From NCBI RefSeq assembly GCF_001836165.1, contig NZ_KV827680.1, positions 1 to 64,000 on the forward strand: a stretch of 64,000 bases of DNA, in the 5' to 3' direction. This document shows positions 51,123-59,761 of the stretch, one piece after another. The first letter of the stretch is position 1. Each line of letters begins with the position of its first letter. The notes beneath the pieces were generated by a model. The model saw only the letters and a list, made by a program, of their open reading frames with translations. It was not told where the DNA came from and ran no database searches. Both the position numbers and the translations under genes were made by a program. Source of the DNA: Corynebacterium sp. HMSC036D02. GTDB lineage: Bacteria; Actinomycetota; Actinomycetes; Mycobacteriales; Mycobacteriaceae.

Positions 51123-53222
51123 ATGGCACTCAATGGCCGCAATCTCTTGGCTAACATGTTTACCTCTTCTCGTTCTTCCCTTACCTGCACCTACAAGTGC
51201 GGTAACGCCTGCTTCGGCGAGTGCGAGAACACCTCCGATAACCCTTACTTTGGTGACCAGTTCTCGCGCCGCACCGCACTGCGCGCCGGCGGCCTGGCCG
51301 TGGTCGCCGTCGGTGGTTCCTCCGCGCTTGCCGCGTGTGCCGCACCGGACGAGAAGGATTCCGCGGCCGGAAGCGGTTCTTCCTCCAAGACCAGCGAGGT
51401 GAAGGGCTCTGACATCGAGCTCACCTCCGCCGAGGGCATGCACTTTGAAGCCGTAGAGGCCAATACCAAAGATGAGGTAGTCATCCCGAAGGGCTACGAG
51501 CAGTCCGTACTTATCGCCTGGGGTGACCCGGTCATCGAGGGCGCTCCGGAATTCGACGTCAACAACCAGACCGCCGCGGATGCGGAGAAGCAGTTCGGCT
51601 TCAACAATGACTTCGCCGGCCTCATCGAGCACCCTGATGACAAGAACCGCATGATCTACATGTGCTCGCACGAGTACACCACCGAGCCGATGATGTTCCC
51701 GGATTACGATCCGGAGAACCCCACCGAGGAGCAGGTGAAGATCGGCTGGGCTGGCCACGGTCACACCATCCTCGAGGTCTCCAAGGTGAAGGGCTCCGGC
51801 GAGCTCAAGCGCGAATTCGGCCCGCTCAACCGCCGCATCACCGCTACCACCCCGTTCACCCTGGTTGGCCCAGCTAAGGGCACCGACCTGGTGAAGACCT
51901 CCGCTGACCCGAAGGGTGAGAAGGTCCTGGGTACCCTCAACAACTGCTCCGGTGGCGTGACCCCGTGGAACACCATGCTCTCCGGCGAAGAGAACTTCGA
52001 CCAGTACTTCGCCGGTGGCGATGTCAAGGATGAGAAGGCCGCTGAGTCCCTCAAGCGCTTCGGCATCGAGGAGGGCCCATCCGACCGTAAGTGGGAAAAG
52101 TACGATGACCGCTTCGATGTAGCCAAGGAGCCGAACGAGCCGAACCGCTTTGGCTGGCTCGTGGAGATCAACCCGCTGGACCCGAAGTCCACCCCGATTA
52201 AGCACACCGCAGTGGGCCGCTTCAAGCACGAGGCCGGCAACATCCACATCACCAAGGATGGCACCGTGGTCTGCTACTCCGGCGATGACTCCCGCTTCGA
52301 GTACGTCTACAAGTTCGTCTCCTCCAAGAAGTACAAGGAGGGCGACCTGGAGCACAACATGACCATCCTGGACCACGGCACCCTGTACGTGGCCAAGATG
52401 GAAGGCAACTCCCCGGAGAAGGAAATCGACGGCTCCGGCGTCCTGCCGGAAGACGGTGCCTTCGACGGCAGCGGCGAGTGGGTCAAGCTGCTGACCTCCG
52501 ATACCGACAACAACAAGTTCGAGTCCCACGTGGACGGCATGTCCGCCGAAGAGGTCGCCGTCTTTACCCGTGAGGCCGCCGACAAGGTGGGCGCCACCAA
52601 GATGGACCGCCCTGAGGACGTCGAGGTTCACCCGGAGACCGAGAAGGTCTACATCGCGCTGACCAACAACAAGTACCGCGGCGCCACCGGCGAGAACGCC
52701 AAGAAGAACAAGGAAGACGCCAAGGAATGGGCTCCGGTCAAGGAGAACAAGAACGGCCTGGTCATGGAACTCGAGGATGACCACGCCGGCGAGAAGTTCA
52801 CCTGGAACCTCTTCCTGGTCTGTGGTGACCCGCGTGAGGCCAGCACCTACTTCGGTGGCTTCGATAAGGAGAAGGTCTCCCCGATTTCCTGCCCGGATAA
52901 CCTGGCCTTCGACAACCACGGCAACCTGTGGATCTCCACAGACGGCAACGCGCTGGATTCTAACGACGGCCTCTATGCCGTGACCACCGAGGGCGAGACC
53001 CGCGGCGAGCTCAAGTGCTTCCTCACCGTCCCGGCTGGCGCGGAGACCTGTGGCCCGATCGTCGACGATGACCGCGTCATGGTCAACGTTCAGCACCCGG
53101 GCGAGGCTGACGACGCCACCTTTGAGAACGCCACCTCCCACTGGCCTGACGGCGGGAAGTCCACCCCGCGCCCGGCCGTTGTTGTGGTGTGGAAGAAGGG
53201 CGGCAAGATCGGTACCGAATAA
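51123..53222 (+). CDS. phoX: PhoX-type alkaline phosphatase (DUF839), Tat lipoprotein
   Basis: PhoX enzymes are Ca/Fe-dependent secreted phosphatases that release phosphate from organic esters under starvation. The 699-residue protein has an unusual N-terminal region of 48 residues with four cysteines spaced C-x3-C-x3-C-x3-C (22, 26, 30, 34), then NPYFGD, the twin-arginine SRRTALRAGG (RR at 49-50) and a lipobox LAAC (Cys72). The PhoX body contains CSHEYTTEPMMFPDY, NCSGGVTPWNTMLSGEENFD, DRPEDVEVHPET and CPDNLAFDNHGNLWISTDG. A TTGGAG element lies about 10 nt before the ATG. Confidence 0.92.
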   Translation: MALNGRNLLANMFTSSRSSLTCTYKCGNACFGECENTSDNPYFGDQFSRRTALRAGGLAVVAVGGSSALAACAAPDEKDSAAGSGSSSKTSEVKGSDIELTSAEGMHFEAVEANTKDEVVIPKGYEQSVLIAWGDPVIEGAPEFDVNNQTAADAEKQFGFNNDFAGLIEHPDDKNRMIYMCSHEYTTEPMMFPDYDPENPTEEQVKIGWAGHGHTILEVSKVKGSGELKREFGPLNRRITATTPFTLVGPAKGTDLVKTSADPKGEKVLGTLNNCSGGVTPWNTMLSGEENFDQYFAGGDVKDEKAAESLKRFGIEEGPSDRKWEKYDDRFDVAKEPNEPNRFGWLVEINPLDPKSTPIKHTAVGRFKHEAGNIHITKDGTVVCYSGDDSRFEYVYKFVSSKKYKEGDLEHNMTILDHGTLYVAKMEGNSPEKEIDGSGVLPEDGAFDGSGEWVKLLTSDTDNNKFESHVDGMSAEEVAVFTREAADKVGATKMDRPEDVEVHPETEKVYIALTNNKYRGATGENAKKNKEDAKEWAPVKENKNGLVMELEDDHAGEKFTWNLFLVCGDPREASTYFGGFDKEKVSPISCPDNLAFDNHGNLWISTDGNALDSNDGLYAVTTEGETRGELKCFLTVPAGAETCGPIVDDDRVMVNVQHPGEADDATFENATSHWPDGGKSTPRPAVVVVWKKGGKIGTE

Positions 53223-53249
53223 GGCACCGACGTTGCGTAGTGCGCACTC

Positions 53250-54197
53250 CTAGGCGGTGCGCAGCTGCGCCTCCAGCACCTCCTGTGCAAAGTCCCACAA
53301 CGGGGTTGCAACGCCAGCTTTGACGCCCATGCGTCGGATCGCTCCGACCTGGGCGTCTAATTCGTTGGGCAGCCCTTCCTTGATATCGCGCTGCATCGAG
53401 GACGTACTGTCCGGGTGCTGCTGGCGGGCAAACTCCATGGTCTGTTCCACCACGTTCTCCGGCAGCTTCACGCCGAGTGCGCACCCGACAGCCTCGACTT
53501 CCCGCATGAAGGCCTCGAGCTGGCCGGGGATTTCCTGGCAGAGGTACCCAATCGGTTTATCCACCAAGGCGCCCAGAGTGCCTGTCGGGGTGACGAACAT
53601 GGCTTTCGACCAGACGTCGACAAGCGCGGCGTCGTGGAACTTGCTGGAGGCACCCGCCTCCTTCAGCGCGGCCGCCAGCTCCTCGCCCGTACGCCGCAGT
53701 GACTCCGGGGCGTTGGCACTCAGCGGACCAAAGGCCAAAGCCAAGGGCCCCGGATTGCGCTTGATCCGTGCCGGGCCCAGGCGCGTGGCATAGACGCGAG
53801 CGACACCGGCAAGGATGTTTTCCTCCCCGAATTCCTCGGCCGCCACGTACGGAATCTCGACCGAGTTGTGCGTGGTCACCACCGGGATTCCCTGCAGGGC
53901 CTCGCGGTCCTCCACGCTGCCAAAAGTCTCGTTGCCCGGCAGCGCCTTCGACGCGATAATCGCCACGTCCAGCCCGCCCAAGAGTTCTTTGACCTCGGCA
54001 AAGGTTTGGGCAGCTGGGACCTTAATGTCCTCGGTGGTGGTGGGTTCCGCGTGGGCGTCGATCAGCGTCACGCCCGTCTCCCCCAGCACCCGCAAGGTCT
54101 CACCACGGGCCACGAAGGCGACGTCGTGGCCCGTTGCTTTCAGTTTTCCGCCAAAGTATCCGCCGATGGCGCCGGCTCCCAGAATTCCAATCTTCAT
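53250..54197 (-). CDS. panE: 2-dehydropantoate 2-reductase
   Basis: PanE reduces ketopantoate with NADPH on the route to pantothenate and coenzyme A. The 315-residue Rossmann protein begins MKIGILGAGAIGGYFGGKL, has VTTHNSVEIPYVAAEEFG and the C-terminal helical domain with SSMQRDIKEGLPNELDAQVG, which is characteristic. TAGGTT ends 6 nt before the ATG (54204-54209). It is convergent with phoX, 27 bp away; no terminator hairpin stands out there. Confidence 0.87.
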   Translation of the reverse strand: MKIGILGAGAIGGYFGGKLKATGHDVAFVARGETLRVLGETGVTLIDAHAEPTTTEDIKVPAAQTFAEVKELLGGLDVAIIASKALPGNETFGSVEDREALQGIPVVTTHNSVEIPYVAAEEFGEENILAGVARVYATRLGPARIKRNPGPLALAFGPLSANAPESLRRTGEELAAALKEAGASSKFHDAALVDVWSKAMFVTPTGTLGALVDKPIGYLCQEIPGQLEAFMREVEAVGCALGVKLPENVVEQTMEFARQQHPDSTSSMQRDIKEGLPNELDAQVGAIRRMGVKAGVATPLWDFAQEVLEAQLRTA

Positions 54198-54203
54198 GTC
54201 TCC

Positions 54204-54209
54204 AACCTA
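54204..54209 (-). promoter_or_regulatory. -10 element of panE promoter
   Basis: TAGGTT on the minus strand ends 6 nt before the ATG at 54197. Confidence 0.4.
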
Positions 54210-54236
54210 ACTGGTGGAGACCTGCGCCACAGACTT

Positions 54237-55010
54237 TTATCCGCGCTGTTCTAAGTTTCGGAACCCAATTCCCAACGGCACGCCCGCGTTATCGATGAGC
54301 CGCACCCCACCCACGGTGGCTGCGATTAAGAGGCGGGCATCGCCCTCTGCGGGGGCCTCACCCAGGTCGCGTCCGCGCAGTTCCACGTACTCCGGCTCCA
54401 CGCCCGCGGCGGCCAACACTTCACGTGCCACGCGGACGACTTCCTCGGCCCCGGACTCCGCCGCGTACGCACCGGCGGTGAGTGCCGCCGACAGCGCGCT
54501 GGCCTGCTCGCGGGTTTCGGGTGCGACGTCAGCATTGCGCAGGCTCATCACCACTCCGTCCGGCATGCGCACCGAAGGAACTCCCTGCACACGCGCCCCG
54601 ATGTGAAGGTCAGTAAAGGCCTGCTGGGTGGCCACGAGCAGCTCGTAATCCTTCTCCCCCATGAGCACATCGCTGGGCCCCAGCGCACAGGTCAGCGCCA
54701 CAATGCGGGTCAGCTCCGCGCTCACGTCCTCCATGCCGTGATCGGGTGCGAGGACCCGCGTGCGCTGGCTCTGCTCGCCATAGCGCCACACTACGTCAAC
54801 GCCGCCGAGTGCAGAGGTGTCCGTCTCCGGTTCTACCGCCACGACGACCACGCCGCCGCGCACGCGTTGGGCCGCCTGTACCAGGGCAAGGTGCCCGGCG
54901 TGAATATCGCGGCCCAGCGGTACGAGTACCACACGCTTGCCCGTCTTGCGGTAGGCGCTGCCGACCATGCGGATGCGCTCGATATCCTCCACTAGGAGTT
55001 GTTCTGCCAC
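54237..55010 (-). CDS. Pantoate-beta-alanine ligase homologue, motif-degenerate
   Basis: The 257-residue protein aligns with PanC: IHAGHLAL keeps the HxGH ATP-binding motif, GEKDYELL and RMPDGVVMSLRN keep two later motifs. The FVNPxQF motif, which contributes to pantoate binding, is replaced by VAVEPETDTS, and the preceding TMG of PTMGALHxGH is LGR. It sits where mycobacterial panC sits, after the DUF2520 gene, so it is the positional panC but may have lost or changed function. GTG start with AAAGGA 7 nt upstream, inside the preceding gene. Confidence 0.8.
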   Translation of the reverse strand: MAEQLLVEDIERIRMVGSAYRKTGKRVVLVPLGRDIHAGHLALVQAAQRVRGGVVVVAVEPETDTSALGGVDVVWRYGEQSQRTRVLAPDHGMEDVSAELTRIVALTCALGPSDVLMGEKDYELLVATQQAFTDLHIGARVQGVPSVRMPDGVVMSLRNADVAPETREQASALSAALTAGAYAAESGAEEVVRVAREVLAAAGVEPEYVELRGRDLGEAPAEGDARLLIAATVGGVRLIDNAGVPLGIGFRNLEQRG

Positions 55011-55669
55011 GGCGCTTCCTTTCTTACTGCCCACAGTTCCAGTTCTTCCATATTCTTCTTCTCACCCACCATGCGGGCGACGTCGCGGTAGTTGCGCGCC
55101 ATGCCCAGTTCTACGGCGGCGGGATAAGCATCGATGATGTCCCCGGCGTCGAGGTCAAAGGTGCTGCCCATAAAATCGTCGATAATCCCCGCCTTAAGCG
55201 CCGCCCACGCGCTGAGTTCACCGAGCATCTCCGCGTAATACAACCGCGCCGCGCGTTCGGCACGGCGGGCTTCTGGTACCGCTTCTGCCGTTTGGTGAAT
55301 CTCTGAGAGCAACAATCTAATGACGGTGTCCGCCACCTCATCGAGAGTGCCCACCGCGTAGGAGTCACCCAGGGGCGCTGCGGCAATGGTCACGCACCCG
55401 CGCGTTTCCAGGTCATCGAGTGCTTCCACACCGGCCAGCAACGAGGTATGGATGACGATCTGTCTCGGGCGCACGTGCTTGGCGACGTCTCCCACAGCTG
55501 CCTCCAGCTCTCTCGCCGTTGCAGCGATAATCAGTGCATCGAAGCGGTCCAACTGGGCGGGGTCCTCAAGGCTCTCGATGGTATGGCCCGCCCACTCGAG
55601 GTGTCGCGCGAAGTTAAGGCCGGCCCGGGAGCTACCCCAGACCGCCACCCGCATGCGTGGTGCCTTCAT
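54992..55669 (-). CDS. Rossmann-like DUF2520-type protein
   Basis: The 225-residue protein has an N-terminal nucleotide-binding fold (RVAVWGSSRAGLNFARHLEWAGHTI) and a helical C-terminal part, like the DUF2520 gene that precedes panC in mycobacteria. It is related to beta-hydroxyacid dehydrogenases, but the substrate is unknown. The ATG follows the upstream stop directly, and it overlaps panC by 19 bp. A second Met at residue 6 is an alternative start. Confidence 0.82.
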   Translation of the reverse strand: MKAPRMRVAVWGSSRAGLNFARHLEWAGHTIESLEDPAQLDRFDALIIAATARELEAAVGDVAKHVRPRQIVIHTSLLAGVEALDDLETRGCVTIAAAPLGDSYAVGTLDEVADTVIRLLLSEIHQTAEAVPEARRAERAARLYYAEMLGELSAWAALKAGIIDDFMGSTFDLDAGDIIDAYPAAVELGMARNYRDVARMVGEKKNMEELELWAVRKEAPWQNNS

Positions 55670-56908
55670 CTACTTCTTGTCGCCCTTGTTCTGCTGTTCC
55701 TGCTGACGCTTGCGGCGTGCCATGAGCTCCGCCACGGAGACCGCGCCCTCGCGGTGCTCATCGCTGCGGCGGCGGCCACGGGTGCTGGGCTGTGCGGTGT
55801 CTGCCTCCGGCCTGCGGTGGCGGTGGTGCGGCTGCGCGGGGGCAGGGTTCTCCTTGACGTGCTGCCCGCCCGCGGCGCCCTGGTTCCACTGCACGGCCTG
55901 GAAGCTATCGGTCTTGAATTCCGGCGTCTTCTGCTGCGGCTGAGCCTGGGGACGTGGCTGTGCCTTTGGCTGCGGTTGGGGCTGATGCGGCGGCTTCTGC
56001 TCGGCGCGTGCCTGTGGCTTCTGCTGCGGCTCGCCCACGGGGCGGAACGCCGGAGGACGGCCCTGTGACGGCTGCGGTGCGCCGAACGGGGATGGTGCTG
56101 GGCGGGTGCCCTGCTGTTCTGCGGGTTTCCCGGCGGGTTTCGCGGCTGGCTGCTCGGCGGGCTTCGGGGTGGGTTGCTGAGCTGGCTTCGCGGCCGGCTG
56201 CTGAGTGTTGGCACCGGCATTATCTGCCAGCAGGTTATCCAGCGGATTGCTCACCGGGTGGGTCGGCTGCGAGCCGAGGCGGCCTGCGACGGCGTCGGCA
56301 GACGGCGCACCGCCGGACTTCTGGGTGAAGTTCACGTTGGGGGCATCGCCGCGCTCATCCACGCCAGCGCCGCCAGCCTTGCGCTCCAGCTCCTGGATGC
56401 GGCGAGCCTCCGCGTACAGGGCGGCCGGCTCGTAGACCCACTCGCGCCCTGAGATCTCCTCGATCTGGGTGCGGATGGCCTCCAACTCGGAACGGATCTC
56501 CGCCAGAACCTGGCTGTTATCTGCGCTCGAAGCACCGGAAGCCGTCAACGTGGATGCGGCATGGGCGCGCTCTACTGCCAGTAGCTCCTTGGCTTCGTGT
56601 GCCTGGCGGCGGTAGCGCACCACCAGGAAGAAGCCCAGCACCGCGGCCCACAGGGAGGCGAGCAGGGCAATCTTCAGCGCATTCGCCGAACCCGAAATCA
56701 GCATGACCAGGCTGGCAATAACCGCGAGGATGACTAGAACGATGAGCCCGATGGAACCGGCGTCCGTCTTCGAGCCGGACTCAGAAGTCTCTGAAGTCTC
56801 TGCCGACGTTGGCAGCTGAGAGTCCGGCTGCGCAGAAAACTGGGTCGTCGGGCGATCATCCGGGGCCGACTCGTGCTGTGGCTGAGGGGCGTGGTGCGGG
56901 CTCGTCAT
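55670..56908 (-). CDS. Membrane protein with long Pro/Gln-rich cytoplasmic region
   Basis: The 412-residue protein has two membrane segments (about 50-72 and 77-95), a coiled-coil stretch (about 110-180, with LAEIRSELEAIRTQIEEIS and LYAEARRIQELERKA), then about 230 residues rich in Pro, Gln, Lys and Ala, ending in a basic tail VAELMARRKRQQEQQNK. The position and layout match the membrane protein between folK/DUF3180 and DUF2520 genes in mycobacteria (DUF6779-like). TAAGTT ends 7 nt before the ATG (56916-56921). Function unknown. Confidence 0.83.
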   Translation of the reverse strand: MTSPHHAPQPQHESAPDDRPTTQFSAQPDSQLPTSAETSETSESGSKTDAGSIGLIVLVILAVIASLVMLISGSANALKIALLASLWAAVLGFFLVVRYRRQAHEAKELLAVERAHAASTLTASGASSADNSQVLAEIRSELEAIRTQIEEISGREWVYEPAALYAEARRIQELERKAGGAGVDERGDAPNVNFTQKSGGAPSADAVAGRLGSQPTHPVSNPLDNLLADNAGANTQQPAAKPAQQPTPKPAEQPAAKPAGKPAEQQGTRPAPSPFGAPQPSQGRPPAFRPVGEPQQKPQARAEQKPPHQPQPQPKAQPRPQAQPQQKTPEFKTDSFQAVQWNQGAAGGQHVKENPAPAQPHHRHRRPEADTAQPSTRGRRRSDEHREGAVSVAELMARRKRQQEQQNKGDKK

Positions 56909-56913
56909 GCCCA

Positions 56914-57387
56914 CTAACTTACCGCTTGTGCACCATCAGTTGGAGGTGGCACCTCGCAGTGTCGCTCCAGCACCACTCCAGCGATACACATCGCGGCACC
57001 ACCCAGCGCCGAGGACACCACCCCGGCCAGGTCACCGGACGCAGCGACGAGCTCACCGGCGCGCGGCACGACATAGACCGCCATGCCCGCATAGGCCCCG
57101 CCCACGATCGCACCCGTCCACGCGGAGGCTTTACCGACGAGCAGGAATTGCGCGATGGTCATGGGATTCAGCTGCGAATTATCCAGGCCGATGCCGTGTT
57201 CATCCTCTTTGGCGTTGCGGACTTTGAGGGTAAGGAGGCCGCACACCACAGCCATGGCCCAGAGAGAAATCGACACCGTTGCCGGAATGGCCAGCATTGA
57301 GCCATAAAAGCGGGTGGTGAGGATGGCGGCCGCCGCGGCCACGAAGAGGGCCGTGCCGATGAGCGCGCCTACCGACGTCCTTGTCAT
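56914..57387 (-). CDS. DUF3180 membrane protein
   Basis: The 157-residue protein has four membrane segments (about 4-24, 34-54, 80-105, 120-140) and belongs to the actinobacterial DUF3180 family, which always lies after folK. Its start overlaps the folK stop by 1 bp. Function unknown; the constant position suggests a link to folate or cell-envelope genes in the operon. Confidence 0.85.
   Translation of the reverse strand: MTRTSVGALIGTALFVAAAAAILTTRFYGSMLAIPATVSISLWAMAVVCGLLTLKVRNAKEDEHGIGLDNSQLNPMTIAQFLLVGKASAWTGAIVGGAYAGMAVYVVPRAGELVAASGDLAGVVSSALGGAAMCIAGVVLERHCEVPPPTDGAQAVS
56916..56921 (-). promoter_or_regulatory. -10 element for the Pro/Gln-rich membrane protein gene
   Basis: TAAGTT on the minus strand ends 7 nt before the ATG at 56908 and overlaps the end of the DUF3180 gene. 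Confidence 0.5.
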
Positions 57388-57860
57388 TACTCCCCCAGTT
57401 CCTTCACCGCAGCGACCTCGTCTTCATCGAGGCCCGCGATGAGCTCGCGCACCGAGGTGCCGTTGAGCTGTGCGTTCTCATCCGCGGCCAACCACGGCAC
57501 GAGGACGAAGGCGCGCTCATGCGCATAGGGGTGCGGGAGGGTCAGCTCAGGATCATCGGAGGTCACGCCGTCAACCTGCACGATGTCCACGTCCAAGGTG
57601 CGCGGACCCCAGTGCCGCACGCGGACGCGCTCGGCGGCCTCCTCCAGCTTCTGGCCACGGCGAAGAAGTTCCAGCGGGGTGCAATCCACGTCCACGATGA
57701 GCACCGCGTTGAGGAATTCATCTTGATCGGTCACGCCCCACGGCGGGGTGGCATAAACCGGGGAGGCAGCGACGGTCTCCTCAGCAAACTCATCAAAGAC
57801 GGTCTGCAGCAGCGCACGGCGGTCCTCCATGTTGGAGCCGATGGACAAGACAGCGCGCAT
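57387..57860 (-). CDS. folK: 6-hydroxymethyl-7,8-dihydropterin pyrophosphokinase
   Basis: FolK pyrophosphorylates 6-hydroxymethyldihydropterin in folate synthesis. The 157-residue protein begins MRAVLSIGSNMEDR, has Pro-rich VYATPPWGVTDQDEFLNAV and the signature WGPRTLDVDIV. Its start overlaps the folB stop by 1 bp. Confidence 0.93.
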   Translation of the reverse strand: MRAVLSIGSNMEDRRALLQTVFDEFAEETVAASPVYATPPWGVTDQDEFLNAVLIVDVDCTPLELLRRGQKLEEAAERVRVRHWGPRTLDVDIVQVDGVTSDDPELTLPHPYAHERAFVLVPWLAADENAQLNGTSVRELIAGLDEDEVAAVKELGE

Positions 57861-58231
57861 TAGCCTGCCATCCGCTTCCGGGAGCGGCGCGCTACGACCG
57901 CGACGTCGGCAAAGGTACGCGGGATGGGTGCCTTCGGCTTGTGGATGGTCACCTCGATGGCGTGGAGGATCTCAAAACGCTGCATCGCGGTCTCAGCGAC
58001 CTCCTCAGCCACCGTCTCGATGAGGTCCCGGGAGGGGCCCTCGACGATGTCTGCGGCGACGTCAGCAAGCTCGGCGTAATTCACCGTGCGGGACAGGTCA
58101 TCCTCAATGCCCGCGGTGTCCAACCAACATGTGACGTCCACGATGAAGGGCTGGCCGGTTTTCTTCTCTTCCTCGAAAACGCCGTGGTAGCCAAAGCATT
58201 CCAGGCCGGTGAGCTCGATGCGATCTGCCAT
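57860..58231 (-). CDS. folB: Dihydroneopterin aldolase
   Basis: FolB cleaves dihydroneopterin to hydroxymethyldihydropterin and glycolaldehyde. The 123-residue protein has LTGLECFGYHGVFEEEKKTG with the family Glu and Tyr/His, TVNYAELADV, and VTIHKPKAPIP with the catalytic Lys. It starts 4 bp after folP. The coupling folP-folB-folK matches other Actinobacteria. Confidence 0.93.
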   Translation of the reverse strand: MADRIELTGLECFGYHGVFEEEKKTGQPFIVDVTCWLDTAGIEDDLSRTVNYAELADVAADIVEGPSRDLIETVAEEVAETAMQRFEILHAIEVTIHKPKAPIPRTFADVAVVARRSRKRMAG

Positions 58232-58235
58232 GGGC

Positions 58236-59165
58236 TTAAGCCCTCCCCAGCGAAGTCGAGACCACGGTTCCTCCATCGGCGCCGTTGGCGTAGCTACCGG
58301 AGGCATGCGCGCCACCGGTGTAGGCCGCGCCCGCATTCCAGGCGGCGGCGACATCCACGGCATCGCGCGAGACATCGACCTCGTGCACGCGCACGCCCCA
58401 CGCTCCCATCTGTGCGGAGATGGCGGTCACGGCCGCGGTGGCCGGATCCGCGAGCAGCGGGCTGGACTCGGCACCCCGATCCTCCCGGATGGCGGCGAGG
58501 AAGCGCTTGCGGGAAGCGCCCACGAGCAGCGGAAACTCGCCCTGCAGGAACTCCGGCAAGGCCTTGAGCAAAGCCCAGTTATCCTGCGGGGACTTGGCAA
58601 AACCCAGGCCCGGATCCACGACGATATTGTCGTGGCTAACACCGGCTTGCAGGGCGTTATCGGCAAGCTTCGCCAAGGATTCGTGGACATCGCGCACGAC
58701 GTCCCCGCCGTGGTCGGCCACTCCGGCCGCGCTGCCGAACTGGACGGTGCGCCAGTGCATGAGGCACACCGGCAGGCCGGTAGCCGCCATCGTGCGGTAC
58801 ATGTCCGGGTCGGCGGCACCACCAGAGACGTCGTTGATCATGTCGACACCGGCTTCGGCGGCCGCTGTGGCAACCGAGGCCCGCATCGTGTCCACCGAGG
58901 TCTTGATCCCCTCCTCGTGCAGCGCCTTGATGACGGGCACGACGCGACGCTCCTCCTCCTCGGCCGCAACACGCACCGCACCCGGGCGGGTGGACTCGCC
59001 GCCCACATCGATCATGTCCGCGCCGGAGGCCACCAAATGCCGGGCGTGCGCGATGGCGTCGTCGACATTAATCCAGCGTCCGCCGTCAGAGAAGGAATCT
59101 TCCGTGACGTTGACGATGCCCATGACCAGCGTGCGGCCGGGGACGGTGAGGTTGCTGACTGCCAT
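58236..59165 (-). CDS. folP: Dihydropteroate synthase
   Basis: FolP condenses the dihydropterin diphosphate with p-aminobenzoate and is the sulfonamide target. The 309-residue TIM barrel has VMGIVNVTEDSFSDGGR, DMIDVGGESTRPGA, DMINDVSGG and LLVGASRKRFL. The C-terminus has a tail of about 25 residues beyond the usual end. It starts 5 bp after folE. Confidence 0.95.
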   Translation of the reverse strand: MAVSNLTVPGRTLVMGIVNVTEDSFSDGGRWINVDDAIAHARHLVASGADMIDVGGESTRPGAVRVAAEEEERRVVPVIKALHEEGIKTSVDTMRASVATAAAEAGVDMINDVSGGAADPDMYRTMAATGLPVCLMHWRTVQFGSAAGVADHGGDVVRDVHESLAKLADNALQAGVSHDNIVVDPGLGFAKSPQDNWALLKALPEFLQGEFPLLVGASRKRFLAAIREDRGAESSPLLADPATAAVTAISAQMGAWGVRVHEVDVSRDAVDVAAAWNAGAAYTGGAHASGSYANGADGGTVVSTSLGRA

Positions 59166-59170
59166 GGAAA

Positions 59171-59761
59171 CTAGCTCCTAATGAGGCTCATGACCTCCGC
59201 ACGGGAGGCTGCATTCTTCTTGAAACCGCCGCGGACCGCGGATGTCGTCGTGGTCGCCCCCGGCTTACGGATGCCGCGCATGGCCATGCACAGGTGCTCG
59301 CACTCGATGACGACGATGACGGACTGCGCGTGGAGGACCTCCACCAGCGCATCGGCGATCTGGCTCGTGAGGCGCTCCTGCACCTGCGGGCGCTTGGCGT
59401 ACATATCCGCCAGGCGTGCCAGCTTGGACAGGCCGGTGACGTGACCGTCGGAACCAGGGATATAGCCAATGTGCGCCGTGCCGTAGAAGGGCACGAGGTG
59501 GTGCTCGCAGGTGGAATAGATGGGGATATCGCGCACGAGGACGAGCTCTTGGTGCTCCTCGGCAAAGGTCTTGTGCAGGACCTCAGTCGGGTCCTGGTGG
59601 AGTCCTGCGAAGACCTCGGCATAGGCGCGGGCCACACGGGCCGGGGTCTCGCGCAGGCCCTCGCGGTCGGGGTCCTCGCCCACCGCGATGAGCAGCTCAC
59701 GGACGGCGGCTTCGGCACGCTCGTGATCGAAGTCGCGCTGCGCCGGGATGTTATCGCTCAT
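59171..59761 (-). CDS. folE: GTP cyclohydrolase I
   Basis: FolE converts GTP to dihydroneopterin triphosphate, the entry to folate synthesis. The 196-residue protein has [15 protein letters not shown], zinc ligands Cys and His in [13 protein letters not shown] and Cys in [13 protein letters not shown]. The start at 59761 overlaps the ftsH stop by 11 bp. Confidence 0.95.
   Translation of the reverse strand: MSDNIPAQRDFDHERAEAAVRELLIAVGEDPDREGLRETPARVARAYAEVFAGLHQDPTEVLHKTFAEEHQELVLVRDIPIYSTCEHHLVPFYGTAHIGYIPGSDGHVTGLSKLARLADMYAKRPQVQERLTSQIADALVEVLHAQSVIVVIECEHLCMAMRGIRKPGATTTTSAVRGGFKKNAASRAEVMSLIRS

Noticed and set aside
51084..53141. A 685-codon open frame on the minus strand opposite phoX.
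   Set aside because: It mirrors the codon bias of phoX, has a low-complexity Val/Gly/Leu composition, no recognisable domain and no start signal.
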